From: Rhizobium leguminosarum bv. viciae USDA 2370
GTDB lineage: Bacteria > Pseudomonadota > Alphaproteobacteria > Rhizobiales > Rhizobiaceae
DNA: 64,000 nucleotides
Assembly: GCF_002008365.1 (NCBI RefSeq)
Contig: NZ_MRDL01000015.1
Coordinates: 463,531 to 527,530, forward strand
Direction of reading: 5' to 3'
The first letter of the stretch is position 1. Every line of letters begins with the position of its first letter. A program made the position numbers and the translations under genes. Under the pieces are notes generated by a model, which was not told where the DNA came from, ran no database searches, and saw nothing but the letters and a program-made list of their open reading frames with translations. Positions 48,624 to 58,943 of the stretch are shown one piece after another.

Positions 48624-49109
48624 TCAGCGTCCTCCATCAAAACCAAAGAGACCAAGCGATGTGCCGTGGCCGCGCGGGCTGTTCGGACGGGCCCTGTTCT
48701 GCCAGTCCGGTGCCGCGGCGTCGTCGCTATCCGCGATTACAGCCCTGTCCGAGAAATAGACCTGCTCTGCAATGCCGATCGTATCGGCCGCAATGAGTGC
48801 GTCTTCGTTCCAGCCCTTGGCGGCAAGCTTGCGGACACGGAAATTCTGGCCCTCGAGACCGACCAGCATATTCACGCCCAGGAGGATTGCCGCTCCCGCC
48901 GGCCCGAGGCCCGGTTCGTCCATCAGCGCACCACCAATCCCCTGCAGCAGAAACGCGGCGGCGGCGTGCAGCCAAAGCCGATGCGCCAACAGCCACGCCC
49001 ATGGAAACAGGAAGCCGAGCAGCGTGAAGCCGTCGCGGATGGTTCGTGTTTCGTCGGCCGTGGCGCTCGTGCTGCCGGGCGGTGTCAGGAAGATATAGCT
49101 GGATGTCAT
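48624..49109 (-). CDS. DUF2628 membrane protein
   Basis: A 161-residue protein. A hydrophobic centre (about residues 27-82, [20 protein letters not shown] and [15 protein letters not shown]) holds two or three membrane helices typical of DUF2628, followed by the conserved [12 protein letters not shown]. The C-terminal half is polar. Function unknown. It sits between hisB and hisH with 2 bases to hisH, the usual place for such a gene in Rhizobiales his clusters as far as I recall. An in-frame extension upstream overlaps hisB in another frame and is not credible. Confidence 0.82.
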   Translation of the reverse strand: MTSSYIFLTPPGSTSATADETRTIRDGFTLLGFLFPWAWLLAHRLWLHAAAAFLLQGIGGALMDEPGLGPAGAAILLGVNMLVGLEGQNFRVRKLAAKGWNEDALIAADTIGIAEQVYFSDRAVIADSDDAAAPDWQNRARPNSPRGHGTSLGLFGFDGGR

Positions 49110-49131
49110 TGTCGCCGCTCCCTCTAAGGGC

Positions 49132-49740
49132 TCAGACGAGCGTGCCCTTGGTCGAGGGAACACGGCCCGCCTGTCTCGGATCGATCTCTGTCGCCGTGCG
49201 CAATGCGCGGGCAACGGCCTTGAAGCATGTCTCGGCAATATGGTGGTTGTTGGCACCATAATGGTTGAGAATATGCAAGGTGATGCCGGCATTCTGGGCG
49301 AGCGCATGGAAGAATTCGCGAACGAGTTCGGTGTCGAAAGTGCCGATCTTCGGCGCGCTGAAGGCGACATTCCAGACGAGGAACGGCCGACCGGAAAGAT
49401 CGACAGCAGCCTTGGTCATCGTCTCGTCCATGGCGAGATCGATCGAGGCGTAGCGGGTGATGCCGCGCCGGTCGCCGAGCGCCTTGGAGATCGCCTGGCC
49501 GATGGCGATGCCCGTATCTTCGACCGTATGGTGGTCGTCGATATGCAGGTCGCCCTTGGCATCGATCTCCATGTCGATGAGGGAGTGTCGCGAAAGCTGG
49601 TCGAGCATATGGTCGAAGAAGCCGACGCCCGTCGAAATCGTCGATTTGCCGGTGCCGTCGAGATTGACGGAAACGGAAATCGAGGTTTCGTTGGTCTTGC
49701 GGGAAACGCTGCCCGTGCGGCTTGCTGCGGTCTCGGCCAT
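49132..49740 (-). CDS. hisB: Imidazoleglycerol-phosphate dehydratase
   Basis: A 202-residue monofunctional HisB (no phosphatase domain) that dehydrates imidazole glycerol phosphate. The manganese-binding histidine clusters [19 protein letters not shown] ([11 protein letters not shown]) and [12 protein letters not shown] are both present, as is [24 protein letters not shown] at 49740 is preferred over an ATG four codons earlier. It starts the minus-strand hisB-DUF2628-hisH-...-hisE run, and a RIME-like repeat separates it from divergent hslV. Confidence 0.97.
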   Translation of the reverse strand: MAETAASRTGSVSRKTNETSISVSVNLDGTGKSTISTGVGFFDHMLDQLSRHSLIDMEIDAKGDLHIDDHHTVEDTGIAIGQAISKALGDRRGITRYASIDLAMDETMTKAAVDLSGRPFLVWNVAFSAPKIGTFDTELVREFFHALAQNAGITLHILNHYGANNHHIAETCFKAVARALRTATEIDPRQAGRVPSTKGTLV

Positions 49741-49880
49741 ATGGCCCTCCATCGGGAATAAGGCCGTTCCTTATCAGGCGCATCGGGAAATATCCAGAAG
49801 CCGGGCAAGAGAAAAGCCGGCCCATTTGCAATCTGCCTCGGCCCACTTACATAGGGCTCAACAAGGCCGGTGTGCGGCTT

Positions 49881-49993
49881 AGATCCGGATGATCTCAGGC
49901 CCTTCGGCCTAAGATCTGAATCCGGATCTAAATTAAAGAAATAGAGCATGATGTCGTCCGAAAACCGCTTCACACTTTTCGGCATCATGCTCT
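49881..49993. repeat. RIME-like repeat with two large palindromes between hisB and hslV
   Basis: A 113-bp element. Palindrome 1 pairs AGATCCGGAT (49881-49890) with ATCCGGATCT (49920-49929) around GGCCCTTCGGCC. Palindrome 2 pairs AGAGCATGATG (49943-49953) with CATCATGCTCT (49983-49993). This is the textbook two-palindrome RIME structure. It ends 37 bases before the hslV ATG, inside the shared upstream region of two divergent genes. Confidence 0.8.
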
Positions 49994-50030
49994 AGCGTAA
50001 CGGCCCGCGTCATGGGCGGACAGGTGTTTT

Positions 50031-50558
50031 ATGACAACAATCATTACAGTTCGAAAAGGCGGCAAGGTAGTGATGGCGGGCGACGGCCAGGTGAGCCTCG
50101 GCCAGACCGTCATGAAGGGCAATGCCCGCAAGGTGCGCCGTATCGGCAAGGGCGAAGTCGTCGCCGGTTTCGCCGGCGCCACTGCCGATGCCTTTACCCT
50201 GCTCGAAAGGCTCGAAAAGAAGCTTGAGCAATATCCCGGTCAATTGATGCGTGCCGCCGTCGAGCTCGCCAAGGACTGGCGCACCGACAAATACCTGCGT
50301 AATCTCGAAGCCATGATGCTCGTCGCCGACAAGTCGATCACGCTGGCGATCACCGGCAACGGCGACGTCCTGGAGCCTGAGCATGGCACGACGGCGATCG
50401 GTTCGGGCGGCAATTTTGCCTTGGCCGCCGCCCGTGCGCTTATGGATACTGACAAATCGGCCGAAGAGATTGCTCGCCGCGCCCTCGATATCGCAGCCGA
50501 CATCTGCGTCTACACGAACCACAATATCGTGGTGGAATCCTTGGATGTTGAAGGCTGA
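50031..50558 (+). CDS. hslV: ATP-dependent protease subunit HslV
   Basis: A 175-residue proteasome-like Ntn-hydrolase. After Met removal the catalytic Thr is exposed ([20 protein letters not shown]); GNARKVRRI and [17 protein letters not shown] are typical. It forms a double hexamer capped by HslU and degrades misfolded and regulatory proteins, usually heat-inducible. Followed by hslU after 119 bases, a larger gap than usual, containing a short open frame. Confidence 0.97.
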   Translation: MTTIITVRKGGKVVMAGDGQVSLGQTVMKGNARKVRRIGKGEVVAGFAGATADAFTLLERLEKKLEQYPGQLMRAAVELAKDWRTDKYLRNLEAMMLVADKSITLAITGNGDVLEPEHGTTAIGSGGNFALAAARALMDTDKSAEEIARRALDIAADICVYTNHNIVVESLDVEG

Positions 50559-50646
50559 ACCCCATGCCTTCCGGCCGCTTGGCCTAGACGAACAGGCCTT
50601 CGAGGACTTGGCGAAACAACGACGAATTACGGCCGGGCGCTGCTAA
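50545..50646 (+). other. Short open frame between hslV and hslU, possible gene relic
   Basis: A 33-codon frame ([20 protein letters not shown] and on to ITAGRC, stop at 50644) overlapping the end of hslV. It has no recognisable domain. In other rhizobia I recall an acetyltransferase gene placed between hslV and hslU, so this may be the remains of one; that is a guess from context. Confidence 0.25.
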
Positions 50647-50677
50647 TGGCCCTGGACCGCCAGGAGAATAACACCCA

Positions 50678-51985
50678 ATGACGACCTTTTCCCCCCGCGA
50701 GATCGTTTCCGAACTCGACCGCTACATCATCGGCCAGCATGATGCGAAACGCGCCGTCGCAATTGCGCTGCGCAACCGCTGGCGCCGCCAGCAGCTCGAC
50801 CCGAGCCTGCGCGATGAAGTCATGCCGAAGAACATCCTGATGATCGGCCCGACCGGTGTCGGCAAGACCGAGATCTCCCGCCGCCTGGCAAAACTCGCCG
50901 GAGCACCCTTCATCAAGGTGGAAGCCACCAAGTTCACCGAAGTCGGCTATGTCGGCCGCGATGTCGAGCAGATCATCCGCGATCTGGTCGAGGTCGGCAT
51001 CGGTCTGGTGCGCGAGAAGAAGCGGGCCGAGGTGCAGGCCAAGGCGCATGTGAGCGCCGAGGAGCGTGTTCTCGATGCGCTGGTCGGTACGACAGCATCG
51101 CCCGCCACCCGCGAAAACTTCCGCAAGAAGCTGAGAGATGGCGAGCTCGACGACAAGGAAATCGATATCGAGGTGGCCGATGCCGGTTCCGGCATGGGAG
51201 GCTTCGAAATTCCTGGCATGCCGGGCGCCAATATCGGCGTGCTGAACCTGTCGGAAATGTTCGGCAAGGCGATGGGCGGCCGCACCAAGAAGGTCCGCAC
51301 CACAGTCAAGGCCTCCTACAGCGACCTGATCCGCGACGAATCCGACAAGTTGATCGACAACGAAGTGATCCAGCGCGAAGCCGTTCGCTCCACCGAGAAT
51401 GACGGCATCGTCTTCCTCGACGAAATCGACAAGATCGCCGCCCGCGACGGTGGCATGGGCGCCGGCGTTTCGCGCGAAGGCGTCCAGCGCGACCTCTTGC
51501 CGCTCGTCGAAGGCACGACGGTTTCGACCAAGTACGGACCGGTGAAGACAGACCACATCCTCTTCATCGCCTCCGGCGCCTTCCATGTCTCCAAGCCCTC
51601 GGATCTTTTGCCGGAGCTGCAAGGCCGCCTGCCGATCCGTGTCGAATTGCGTCCGCTGAACAAGGATGATTTCCGTCGAATCCTGACCGAGACGGAAGCG
51701 AGCCTTATCCGTCAGTACCGCGCACTAATGGAAACCGAAAGCCTGAGCCTCGAATTCACCGACGACGCGATCGACGCGCTTGCCGATGTCGCCGTGCATC
51801 TGAACTCTTCCGTCGAAAACATCGGCGCACGCCGTCTGCAGACGGTCATGGAGCGGGTGCTCGACGATATTTCCTATAACGCGCCGGATCGGGGCGGGAC
51901 GGCCGTGACGATCGATGCCGCCTATGTGCGCGAGCATGTCGGCGATCTCGCACAGAACACCGACTTGTCGCGCTTCATTCTGTGA
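50678..51985 (+). CDS. hslU: HslU ATPase subunit of the HslVU protease
   Basis: A 435-residue AAA+ unfoldase. [18 protein letters not shown] at the N-terminus, Walker [16 protein letters not shown] (about residues 53-67), Walker [13 protein letters not shown], the substrate-binding I-domain between them, and the sensor region [11 protein letters not shown]. The C-terminus DLSRFIL is the tail that docks into HslV. Ribosome site AGGAGAA precedes the ATG at 50678. Terminator at 52054. Confidence 0.97.
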   Translation: MTTFSPREIVSELDRYIIGQHDAKRAVAIALRNRWRRQQLDPSLRDEVMPKNILMIGPTGVGKTEISRRLAKLAGAPFIKVEATKFTEVGYVGRDVEQIIRDLVEVGIGLVREKKRAEVQAKAHVSAEERVLDALVGTTASPATRENFRKKLRDGELDDKEIDIEVADAGSGMGGFEIPGMPGANIGVLNLSEMFGKAMGGRTKKVRTTVKASYSDLIRDESDKLIDNEVIQREAVRSTENDGIVFLDEIDKIAARDGGMGAGVSREGVQRDLLPLVEGTTVSTKYGPVKTDHILFIASGAFHVSKPSDLLPELQGRLPIRVELRPLNKDDFRRILTETEASLIRQYRALMETESLSLEFTDDAIDALADVAVHLNSSVENIGARRLQTVMERVLDDISYNAPDRGGTAVTIDAAYVREHVGDLAQNTDLSRFIL

Positions 51986-52053
51986 TATCGGCGCACCGGT
52001 TCATGTCTTTCCCGGTATGAATGCCGGATTGTGACGAACTCGACTCTCGACAG

Positions 52054-52090
52054 CGGGCCTTTTACTTTCTAGTGAAGGCCCGTTTTGTTT
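52054..52090 (+). terminator. Rho-independent terminator of hslVU
   Basis: CGGGCCTT (52054-52061) pairs with AAGGCCCG (52075-52082), followed by TTTTGTTTT. Confidence 0.85.
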
Positions 52091-52174
52091 TCTGCTCCGG
52101 CTTTATTCGGCCAAGATTCTGGTCCAGGCAGCCGCATCGCAAACAGGACGATGGAACGGACGGGATAACGGATC

Positions 52175-53122
52175 GTGCGACGCCTTTTGACAAGCCTTAT
52201 GATTGCCGTTGCCCTGGTGAATTCGGCGCCTGCCTTCGCAATGCAGACGGTGCCGGCGGGCAATCGTCACGCTGAGCAGCCCGATATTCCGGGCGCTTCC
52301 ATCAGGCGCACCAAGGGCACCAAGAGCAGCTTCGATCTGAAATACGAAAAGGTTCATGAGCTTCTGGCGACCGACCGCGAGCTAATGGGCAAGATCCGCA
52401 AGATCTCCAGCGCCTACGGCATCAATCCCATCCATGTCGTCGGCGCGATCGTCGGCGAGCACACCTATAATGTCGACGCCTATGACCGGCTGCAGGCCTA
52501 TTATGTCAAGGCGGCCTCCTATGCTGGAGAAAGCTTCCGCTTCGCCTATGACGGCGAAAGCGTCGACGAATTCGTGGCGCGGCCGCAATTTTCCGAATGC
52601 AAAGGCAAGAGCGATTCCTACACGCTCTGGTCCTGCCGCGAAGATGTCTGGGAAAGCGATTTCCGCGGCAAGACGTTAGGCGGCAAGAGTTTCCCCAACA
52701 ACCGCTTCAGCGCGGTCTTCTTCCAGCCTTTCTACGCCGGCCAGACCTTCGGCCTCGGCCAGGTCAATCCGCTGACGGCACTGATGCTCTCCGATCTCGT
52801 GACCCGCGTGTCGGGTTATCCGAAGCTGAATGAGAAGGATGCCGGCGCCGTCTACAAGGCAATCATGGATCCCGATATCTCGCTCGCCTTCGTCGCGGCT
52901 TCGATCCGCAGGTCGATCGACGACTACAAGGAGATCGCCGGCATGGATATCTCGGGCAATCCCGGCCTGACGGCGACGCTTTATAATGTCGGCAATTCGC
53001 GCCAGCGCGCCGCAGCACTTGCTGCGAAGAACCGGGGCGCCGGTACGACCGTCTGGCCGGAAGAGAATTATTACGGCTGGCTGATCAACGACAAGCTGGA
53101 CGAACTTAAGGGCCTGCTCTAG
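52175..53122 (+). CDS. DUF1402 secreted protein
   Basis: A 315-residue exported protein. A Sec signal peptide covers residues 1-22 (MRRLLTSLMIAVALVNSAPAFA, AxA site). The mature part has AYGINPIHVVGAIVGEHTYN, GQTFGLGQVNPLTALML and TLYNVGN, which resemble the Glu/Gln-rich helices of lysozyme-like transglycosylases; DUF1402 is found in Rhizobiales and its enzymatic role is unproven. The start is a GTG at 52175. It follows hslU and precedes a P450 gene by 47 bases. Confidence 0.82.
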   Translation: MRRLLTSLMIAVALVNSAPAFAMQTVPAGNRHAEQPDIPGASIRRTKGTKSSFDLKYEKVHELLATDRELMGKIRKISSAYGINPIHVVGAIVGEHTYNVDAYDRLQAYYVKAASYAGESFRFAYDGESVDEFVARPQFSECKGKSDSYTLWSCREDVWESDFRGKTLGGKSFPNNRFSAVFFQPFYAGQTFGLGQVNPLTALMLSDLVTRVSGYPKLNEKDAGAVYKAIMDPDISLAFVAASIRRSIDDYKEIAGMDISGNPGLTATLYNVGNSRQRAAALAAKNRGAGTTVWPEENYYGWLINDKLDELKGLL

Positions 53123-53169
53123 CTTCAAGCTTGCCGGGAAGCTTAGATCTTCCCCGAAAGGCTTTTACG

Positions 53170-54582
53170 ATGGACATGCGTCCGGACCCCTTCGTTCCGC
53201 CAGCACCGCTGCCGCGTACCGTGCCGCCGAGCCGGCTGGAAATCATTCGCATCATCCTGCGCAATCCGCTCGAACTCTGGGGCGAGCCGTCCTACACGCT
53301 TCCCTGGATCTGTACCAATTTCTTCGGGCAGCGGACGCTGATCGTCAACGATCCCGGCCTTATCAAACATGTGCTGGTCGACAATGCCAATAATTACCGC
53401 ATGTCGGATGTGCGCCAACTCGTCCTGCGACCGATCCTCCGCGACGGCCTTCTGACCGCCGAAGGTTCGGTCTGGAAAAGATCGCGCAAGGCGGTGGCGC
53501 CTGTCTTCACGCCTCGCCACGCCCAAGGCTTCGCCGGGCAGATGCTGCGCCAGTCCGAAGACTATGTCCGCAAATATGAAAGCGCAGACGAGGCAGGCGC
53601 AATTTTCGATATCAGCACCGACATGACCGAGCTGACCTTCGCGATTCTCGCCGATACGTTGTTCTCCGGTGAAATCGTCACCTCGAGCGGCCGTTTCGCC
53701 GACGATGTCAATGAACTCCTGCATCGCATGGGCCGCGTCGATCCGATGGATCTGATGCGCGCTCCGTCTTGGGTTCCACGTGTGACACGCATCGGCGGTC
53801 AGAAAGTGCTGGAGAAATTCCGCGCCATCGTGCGCAACACGATGGATATGCGGCTCGCAAAGATGAAGGCGAATCGCAGCACCGCGCCCGAGGATTTCCT
53901 GACCCTGCTCCTGGAACAGGCCGGCCCTGAGGGGCTGACGAAGGAGGAGATCGAAGACAATATTCTGACCTTCATCGGCGCCGGGCATGAGACCACAGCC
54001 CGGGCATTGGCCTGGACGCTGTATTGCGTATCAAACAGCCCGCATATCCGCGAAGCGATGGAAGAAGAAATCGACGCGGTGCTCGCCACCCGGGCTGAAC
54101 CCGTGGAATGGCTGGATATGATGCCGCAGACGCGCGCCGCCTTTGAGGAGGCTTTGCGCCTCTATCCGCCGGCGCCATCCATCAATCGCGCCGCCATATC
54201 GAATGATTCCTGGACAAGCCCCAAGGGCGAGCGGGTCGAGATCGAGGCCGGTGTCACGGTGCTGATCATGCCCTGGACGTTGCATCGCCACGAACTTCAC
54301 TGGGACAGGCCACGTGCCTATATGCCCGAACGCTTCCTGCCGGAAAATCGCGGCTCGATCGGCCGTTTCCAGTTCCTGCCTTTCGGCGCCGGTCCGCGTG
54401 TCTGCATCGGTGCAACATTTGCACTTCAGGAGGCGGTGATCGCCCTTGCCGTCCTGATGCATCGCTATCGTTTCGATTCCACCGATCAGACCAACCCCTG
54501 GCCGGTGCAGAAGCTGACGACGCAGCCGCAGAATGGCCTGCCGATGCGCGTGACACCACGCATAATTTCCACGAAGGCATAA
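53170..54582 (+). CDS. Cytochrome P450
   Basis: A 470-residue P450 with all class marks: the I-helix oxygen-binding GAGHETTARAL (about residues 272-282), the K-helix ExxR in AAFEEALRLYPPAPS, and the heme loop FLPFGAGPRVCIGATFALQEA with the Cys thiolate near 420. No fused reductase domain, so it needs separate redox partners, none of which are visible here. No membrane anchor is obvious. Substrate cannot be deduced. The start MDMRPDPFVP at 53170 is preferred over an upstream ATG. Confidence 0.93.
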   Translation: MDMRPDPFVPPAPLPRTVPPSRLEIIRIILRNPLELWGEPSYTLPWICTNFFGQRTLIVNDPGLIKHVLVDNANNYRMSDVRQLVLRPILRDGLLTAEGSVWKRSRKAVAPVFTPRHAQGFAGQMLRQSEDYVRKYESADEAGAIFDISTDMTELTFAILADTLFSGEIVTSSGRFADDVNELLHRMGRVDPMDLMRAPSWVPRVTRIGGQKVLEKFRAIVRNTMDMRLAKMKANRSTAPEDFLTLLLEQAGPEGLTKEEIEDNILTFIGAGHETTARALAWTLYCVSNSPHIREAMEEEIDAVLATRAEPVEWLDMMPQTRAAFEEALRLYPPAPSINRAAISNDSWTSPKGERVEIEAGVTVLIMPWTLHRHELHWDRPRAYMPERFLPENRGSIGRFQFLPFGAGPRVCIGATFALQEAVIALAVLMHRYRFDSTDQTNPWPVQKLTTQPQNGLPMRVTPRIISTKA

Positions 54583-54667
54583 ATCTTTCGAATTATTGCA
54601 GAATTGACTGTGAATGAAAGCCGGGCAAAGTGGCAGCATTCAAAGTCGTTGCCAGGGAGAATGTCGC

Positions 54668-56839
54668 ATGAGCCGCGTTGATAAGAACGGTCTTGCCATC
54701 GAAACCGTCCTTCATGATTTCCTCGTCAAGGAGGTGCTGCAGGGTCTGGCGGTCGATGCAGACAAGTTCTTTGCCGATTTTTCGGCGATCGTCCACGATC
54801 TCGCCCCGAAAAATCGTGCGCTGCTGGCAAAACGCGACGACCTGCAGGTGAAGATCGACGACTGGTATCGGCGGCATGGCGCCCCGGCGGATATGGACGA
54901 CTACCAGTCCTTCCTTCGCGAAATCGGCTATCTCCTGCCGGAAGGCTCGGACTTTCAGGTTTCGACCCAAAATGTCGATCCGGAGATCGCCTCGATCGCC
55001 GGCCCGCAGCTCGTCGTTCCCGTCATGAATGCCCGCTATGCTCTGAACGCCGCCAATGCCCGCTGGGGCTCGCTCTACGATGCCCTCTACGGCACGGACG
55101 CGATTCCCGAGAGCGACGGCGCCGAGAAGGGCAAGGGCTACAATCCGAAACGCGGCGAGAAGGTCATCGCCTGGGTGCGCGATTTCCTCGATACATCAGT
55201 GCCGTTGCAGGACTGCCGCTGGAAGGATGTCGGAAGCTTCGCTGTCAAGGATGGAGCGCTGGTCGTCAGATCGATCGATGGCGAGCAGGCAATGCTGACG
55301 GACGACAAACATTTTGCCGGCTATCGTGGTGACGCCGCCGCTCCCACGCATCTTCTTCTGAAGAACAATGGTATTCACATCGAAATCGTCATCGATGCGA
55401 CGACGACGATCGGAAAAGCCGATCCGGCCGATATTTCCGATGTCTGGCTGGAGTCGGCAATCACGACAATCATGGACTGCGAGGATTCGATTGCCGCTGT
55501 CGATGCCGAGGACAAGGTCGTCGTCTATCGCAACTGGCTCGGCCTGATGAAGGGCGACCTGCAGGAAGAGGTGGCAAAGGGCGGAACAAGCTTCATCCGC
55601 AAGCTCAACCCGGATCTGCAATATGCCGGTCCGGACGGCACCTCCTTCGAGGTGCATCGCCGCTCGCTGATGCTGGTGCGCAATGTCGGCCACCTCATGA
55701 CCAATCCGGCGATCCTCGACCGCGACGGCAACGAAGTGCCTGAAGGCATCATGGATGCTGTGATCACCGGCTTGATAGCGCTTTACGATATTGGCCCGGC
55801 CGGCAGGAAGAAGAATTCCCGCACCGGCTCCATGTATGTGGTCAAGCCGAAGATGCATGGGCCCGAAGAGGTCGCCTTCGCCGTCGAAATCTTCTCGCGG
55901 GTCGAAGATGCGCTTGGCCTGCCGCGCAATACCATCAAGATGGGCATTATGGATGAGGAACGCCGCACGACCGTCAACCTCAAGGAATGCATCCGTTCTG
56001 CCCGCGAGCGCGTCGTCTTCATCAATACCGGCTTCCTCGATCGGACCGGTGACGAGATCCACACCTCGATGGAAGCCGGTCCGATGATTCGCAAGGGCGA
56101 CATGCGTCAGGCGGCCTGGATTTCCGCTTATGAGAACTGGAACGTCGACATCGGCCTCGAATGCGGTCTTTCCGGCCACGCCCAGATCGGCAAGGGTATG
56201 TGGGCGATGCCCGATCTGATGGCGGCGATGCTCGAACAGAAGATCGCCCACCCGAAGGCTGGCGCCAACACCGCCTGGGTGCCGTCGCCGACGGCCGCAA
56301 CCCTGCATGCCACCCATTATCACCGGGTCAATGTCGCCCGAGTTCAACAGGGACTGAAAGACCGCGCTCGCGCCAAGCTCTCCGACATTCTCTCCGTGCC
56401 GGTTGCGGTGCGGCCGAACTGGACGCCCGAGGAAATCCAGCGCGAACTCGACAACAACGCCCAGGGCATCCTCGGCTACGTCGTGCGCTGGGTCGATCAG
56501 GGTGTCGGCTGCTCGAAGGTGCCCGACATCAACAATGTCGGCCTGATGGAAGATCGCGCGACGCTGCGCATTTCGGCCCAGCACATGGCGAACTGGTTGC
56601 ATCACAAGGTCGTCACCGAAGCTCAGATCGTCGAGACGATGAAACGCATGGCCGCCGTCGTCGACGGGCAGAATGCGTCGGATATCGCCTATCAGCCGAT
56701 GGCCGGCAATTTCGACAATTCGATCGCCTTCCAGGCTGCCCTCGATCTCGTCCTGAAGGGTAGGGAGCAGCCGAACGGTTACACCGAGCCGGTGCTTCAC
56801 CGCCGTCGCCTCGAGCTCAAGGCGAAACAGGCCGCCTGA
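54668..56839 (+). CDS. glcB: Malate synthase G
   Basis: A 723-residue single-chain malate synthase of isoform G that condenses glyoxylate with acetyl-CoA in the glyoxylate bypass. Seen are the family N-terminus [31 protein letters not shown], the catalytic [18 protein letters not shown] region and the C-terminal [24 protein letters not shown]. Start MSRVDKNGL at 54668. It is a single unit ended by a strong terminator. Isocitrate lyase is not in the window. Confidence 0.97.
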   Translation: MSRVDKNGLAIETVLHDFLVKEVLQGLAVDADKFFADFSAIVHDLAPKNRALLAKRDDLQVKIDDWYRRHGAPADMDDYQSFLREIGYLLPEGSDFQVSTQNVDPEIASIAGPQLVVPVMNARYALNAANARWGSLYDALYGTDAIPESDGAEKGKGYNPKRGEKVIAWVRDFLDTSVPLQDCRWKDVGSFAVKDGALVVRSIDGEQAMLTDDKHFAGYRGDAAAPTHLLLKNNGIHIEIVIDATTTIGKADPADISDVWLESAITTIMDCEDSIAAVDAEDKVVVYRNWLGLMKGDLQEEVAKGGTSFIRKLNPDLQYAGPDGTSFEVHRRSLMLVRNVGHLMTNPAILDRDGNEVPEGIMDAVITGLIALYDIGPAGRKKNSRTGSMYVVKPKMHGPEEVAFAVEIFSRVEDALGLPRNTIKMGIMDEERRTTVNLKECIRSARERVVFINTGFLDRTGDEIHTSMEAGPMIRKGDMRQAAWISAYENWNVDIGLECGLSGHAQIGKGMWAMPDLMAAMLEQKIAHPKAGANTAWVPSPTAATLHATHYHRVNVARVQQGLKDRARAKLSDILSVPVAVRPNWTPEEIQRELDNNAQGILGYVVRWVDQGVGCSKVPDINNVGLMEDRATLRISAQHMANWLHHKVVTEAQIVETMKRMAAVVDGQNASDIAYQPMAGNFDNSIAFQAALDLVLKGREQPNGYTEPVLHRRRLELKAKQAA

Positions 56840-56858
56840 TGGCGTGAGGGAGGATGCG

Positions 56859-56895
56859 AAAAGGCCGCCGGGACGACAGTCCGGCGGCCTTTTTT
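56859..56895. terminator. Bidirectional terminator between glcB and the L,D-transpeptidase gene
   Basis: AAAAGGCCGCCGG (56859-56871) pairs with CCGGCGGCCTTTT (56881-56893): a 13-bp stem with A and T flanks on both sides. Confidence 0.92.
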
Positions 56896-56916
56896 ATACC
56901 GAATTCGGCAATTAGC

Positions 56917-57600
56917 TTACTGGATGACGACGACCTTGGACGTGCCCTTGCCGGGACGGACGCGGCTGTACAGGTCGATGACATCCTGGTTCATCAGGCG
57001 AATGCAGCCCGAGGAAGCGGCGGTGCCAATCGAGGCCCATTCCGGCGTGCCGTGCAGGCGGAAGAGCGTGTCCTTGCCGTCTTCGTTGAAGAGATACATG
57101 GCGCGTGCGCCGAGAGGATTGGTAAGGCCCGGGCCCATGCCGTCTTCGACGTACTTGGCGAGATCAGGCCGACGGACGGCCATTTCCTTTGGCGGGTGCC
57201 AGTTCGGCCATTCCTGCTTCCAGGCGACGTAGGCGGTGCCGGCCCATGCGAAGCCCTGCTTACCGACGCCGATGCCGTAGCGCATCGCCTTGCCGTTGGC
57301 CAGGATGTAATAGAGGAAGCGTTCGCGCGTGTTGACAATAATCGTACCGGGGCGCTCGGTGGTCTCGTAGCTGACGACCTGGCGGCGGAACTGCGGCTTG
57401 ACCCTATCAATCGGGATCGCCGGCAGGGAGTATCCGGCATCCTTCGTCACGCCGTAGGCGTCATTGAAGATCTGTGCTGTCTGTACCGTTGGGCCTGCGC
57501 CCTTGTCGTCGACGGATGCGCTGTCTGATGTCGTGGAGCAACCGGCCAGAGCGAGCGTCGCCAGCAGGCCAAATACAGGGAATGCATTGCAGATGCGCAT
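56917..57600 (-). CDS. Lipoprotein L,D-transpeptidase (YkuD/ErfK type)
   Basis: A 227-residue lipoprotein. The signal peptide ends in a lipobox LALAGC with Cys21. The YkuD catalytic centre is FRLHGTPEWASIGTAASSGCIRL, with the His and the nucleophilic Cys in SSGCIRL. It makes 3-3 crosslinks in peptidoglycan or attaches proteins to it; rhizobia rely heavily on such enzymes for polar growth. Divergent from mmcB; the 179 bases between them are AT-rich. Confidence 0.94.
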   Translation of the reverse strand: MRICNAFPVFGLLATLALAGCSTTSDSASVDDKGAGPTVQTAQIFNDAYGVTKDAGYSLPAIPIDRVKPQFRRQVVSYETTERPGTIIVNTRERFLYYILANGKAMRYGIGVGKQGFAWAGTAYVAWKQEWPNWHPPKEMAVRRPDLAKYVEDGMGPGLTNPLGARAMYLFNEDGKDTLFRLHGTPEWASIGTAASSGCIRLMNQDVIDLYSRVRPGKGTSKVVVIQ

Positions 57601-57779
57601 GGATGACTCTTGAAGTTTTGGGGCAAGGAGAACGGTCTTTCGACCATCGTTGATTATGGTTTATTTTCGATTAACTTGCGCTTTGCAAGGCTACTGCAGC
57701 GCGACAAATCCGTCTGCCGCGCAAATTAGAAGCGCATGGTTTTTTTGCAACAACACGCCAGCCCCTCTGATGGTTATCC

Positions 57780-58274
57780 ATGACGATTTTGAGCGTTTAC
57801 AATAACAATCCGTTAATCGATGGCCGGCAATCGGACAGGGCCATGATGGTACGGCGCGGAACGCAGATATTGCTGCATGAAATGCGCCACGCCGTGCTGC
57901 CCGAACTGCCGCTAGCCAGCGGCCGCCGCGCCGATCTGATCACTCTTTCGGACAAGGGCGAGGTCTGGATCATCGAAATCAAGACGTCGATCGAGGATTT
58001 CAGGGTCGATCGCAAATGGCCGGAATATAAGCTGCATTGCGACCGTCTATTCTTTGCGACTCACAAGGATGTGCCGCTGGAGATCTTTCCCGAGGAATGC
58101 GGACTGTTCCTGTCGGATGGTTATGGCGCCCATATGATTCGCGAGGCGCCGGAACACCGCATGGCGCCGGCCACGCGCAAATCCGTCACGCTCAACTTCT
58201 CGCGTGCCGCCGCCCAAAGGCTGATGATGGCCGAATGGGCGAGCGGAAAACCGTTCACTGTGGACGACGTCTGA
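57780..58274 (+). CDS. mmcB: MmcB-family DNA repair protein
   Basis: A 164-residue protein of the MmcB family (SOS-linked, mitomycin C resistance in Caulobacter), with a PD-(D/E)XK-like pattern: GRRADLITLSDKGEVWIIEIKTS where Asp and the E-I-K motif would form the active site, then ISIEDFRVDRKWPEY and LFFATHKDVP. Catalytic activity is inferred from the fold. Start ATG 57780 with no clear ribosome site. Convergent with actR. Confidence 0.86.
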   Translation: MTILSVYNNNPLIDGRQSDRAMMVRRGTQILLHEMRHAVLPELPLASGRRADLITLSDKGEVWIIEIKTSIEDFRVDRKWPEYKLHCDRLFFATHKDVPLEIFPEECGLFLSDGYGAHMIREAPEHRMAPATRKSVTLNFSRAAAQRLMMAEWASGKPFTVDDV

Positions 58275-58297
58275 TTATAAGCGCGCGACGTGTTCGG

Positions 58298-58876
58298 CTA
58301 TTTCGGCGCGCGTTTGGCAAGGATGCGCTGCAGCGTCCGCCGGTGCATGTTGAGCCGGCGCGCCGTTTCGGAAACATTGCGCTCGCACATTTCATAGACC
58401 CGCTGGATGTGTTCCCAGCGCACGCGGTCGGCCGACATCGGATTTTCGGGAAGCTCAGCCTTTTCGCCCGGCCGCTGTGTCAGCGCCGAAAACACGTCGT
58501 CGGCATCTGCAGGCTTTGCAAGATAATCGACGGCGCCGAGCTTCACGGCCGTTACCGCCGTTGCGATATTGCCGTAGCCGGTCAGCACGATGATCCTGGT
58601 GTCGTCGCGCCGCTGACGGATCGCCTCGATGACGTCGAGCCCATTGCCGTCGCCGAGCCGAAGGTCGACCACCGCATATTTCGGCGGCCTGCCTTTCGAT
58701 TTCGCAACGCCCTCCGCCACTGATTCGGCCGTCTCCACCTGGAAGCCGCGCGTCTCCATCGCCCGTGCCAGGCGGCGCAGGAACGGCCCGTCGTCGTCGA
58801 CGATCAGTAGGCTGGCGTCGGGACCGATATGATCCTCGTCCGACGCGGCGAAATTGTCATGATTCTGTTCTGTCAT
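58298..58876 (-). CDS. actR: Redox response regulator ActR (RegA/PrrA family)
   Basis: A 192-residue regulator: a receiver with DDD at 27-29 and phospho-acceptor Asp71 in AVVDLRLGDGNG, then a Pro-containing linker and a Fis-type helix-turn-helix at the C-terminus (NVSETARRLNMHRRTLQRIL). This short RegA layout is distinctive. In Sinorhizobium ActR/ActS is required for acid tolerance and controls CO2 fixation and nitrogen assimilation. MTEQNHDNFA is the more likely start; a longer frame opens 13 codons upstream. Confidence 0.96.
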   Translation of the reverse strand: MTEQNHDNFAASDEDHIGPDASLLIVDDDGPFLRRLARAMETRGFQVETAESVAEGVAKSKGRPPKYAVVDLRLGDGNGLDVIEAIRQRRDDTRIIVLTGYGNIATAVTAVKLGAVDYLAKPADADDVFSALTQRPGEKAELPENPMSADRVRWEHIQRVYEMCERNVSETARRLNMHRRTLQRILAKRAPK

Positions 58877-58943
58877 CGTCTCGGTCCCGGCGGTTGAGCG
58901 CCCGATCTGCGTCAACCGCTATATCCTGTTTATGCCGACAAAG

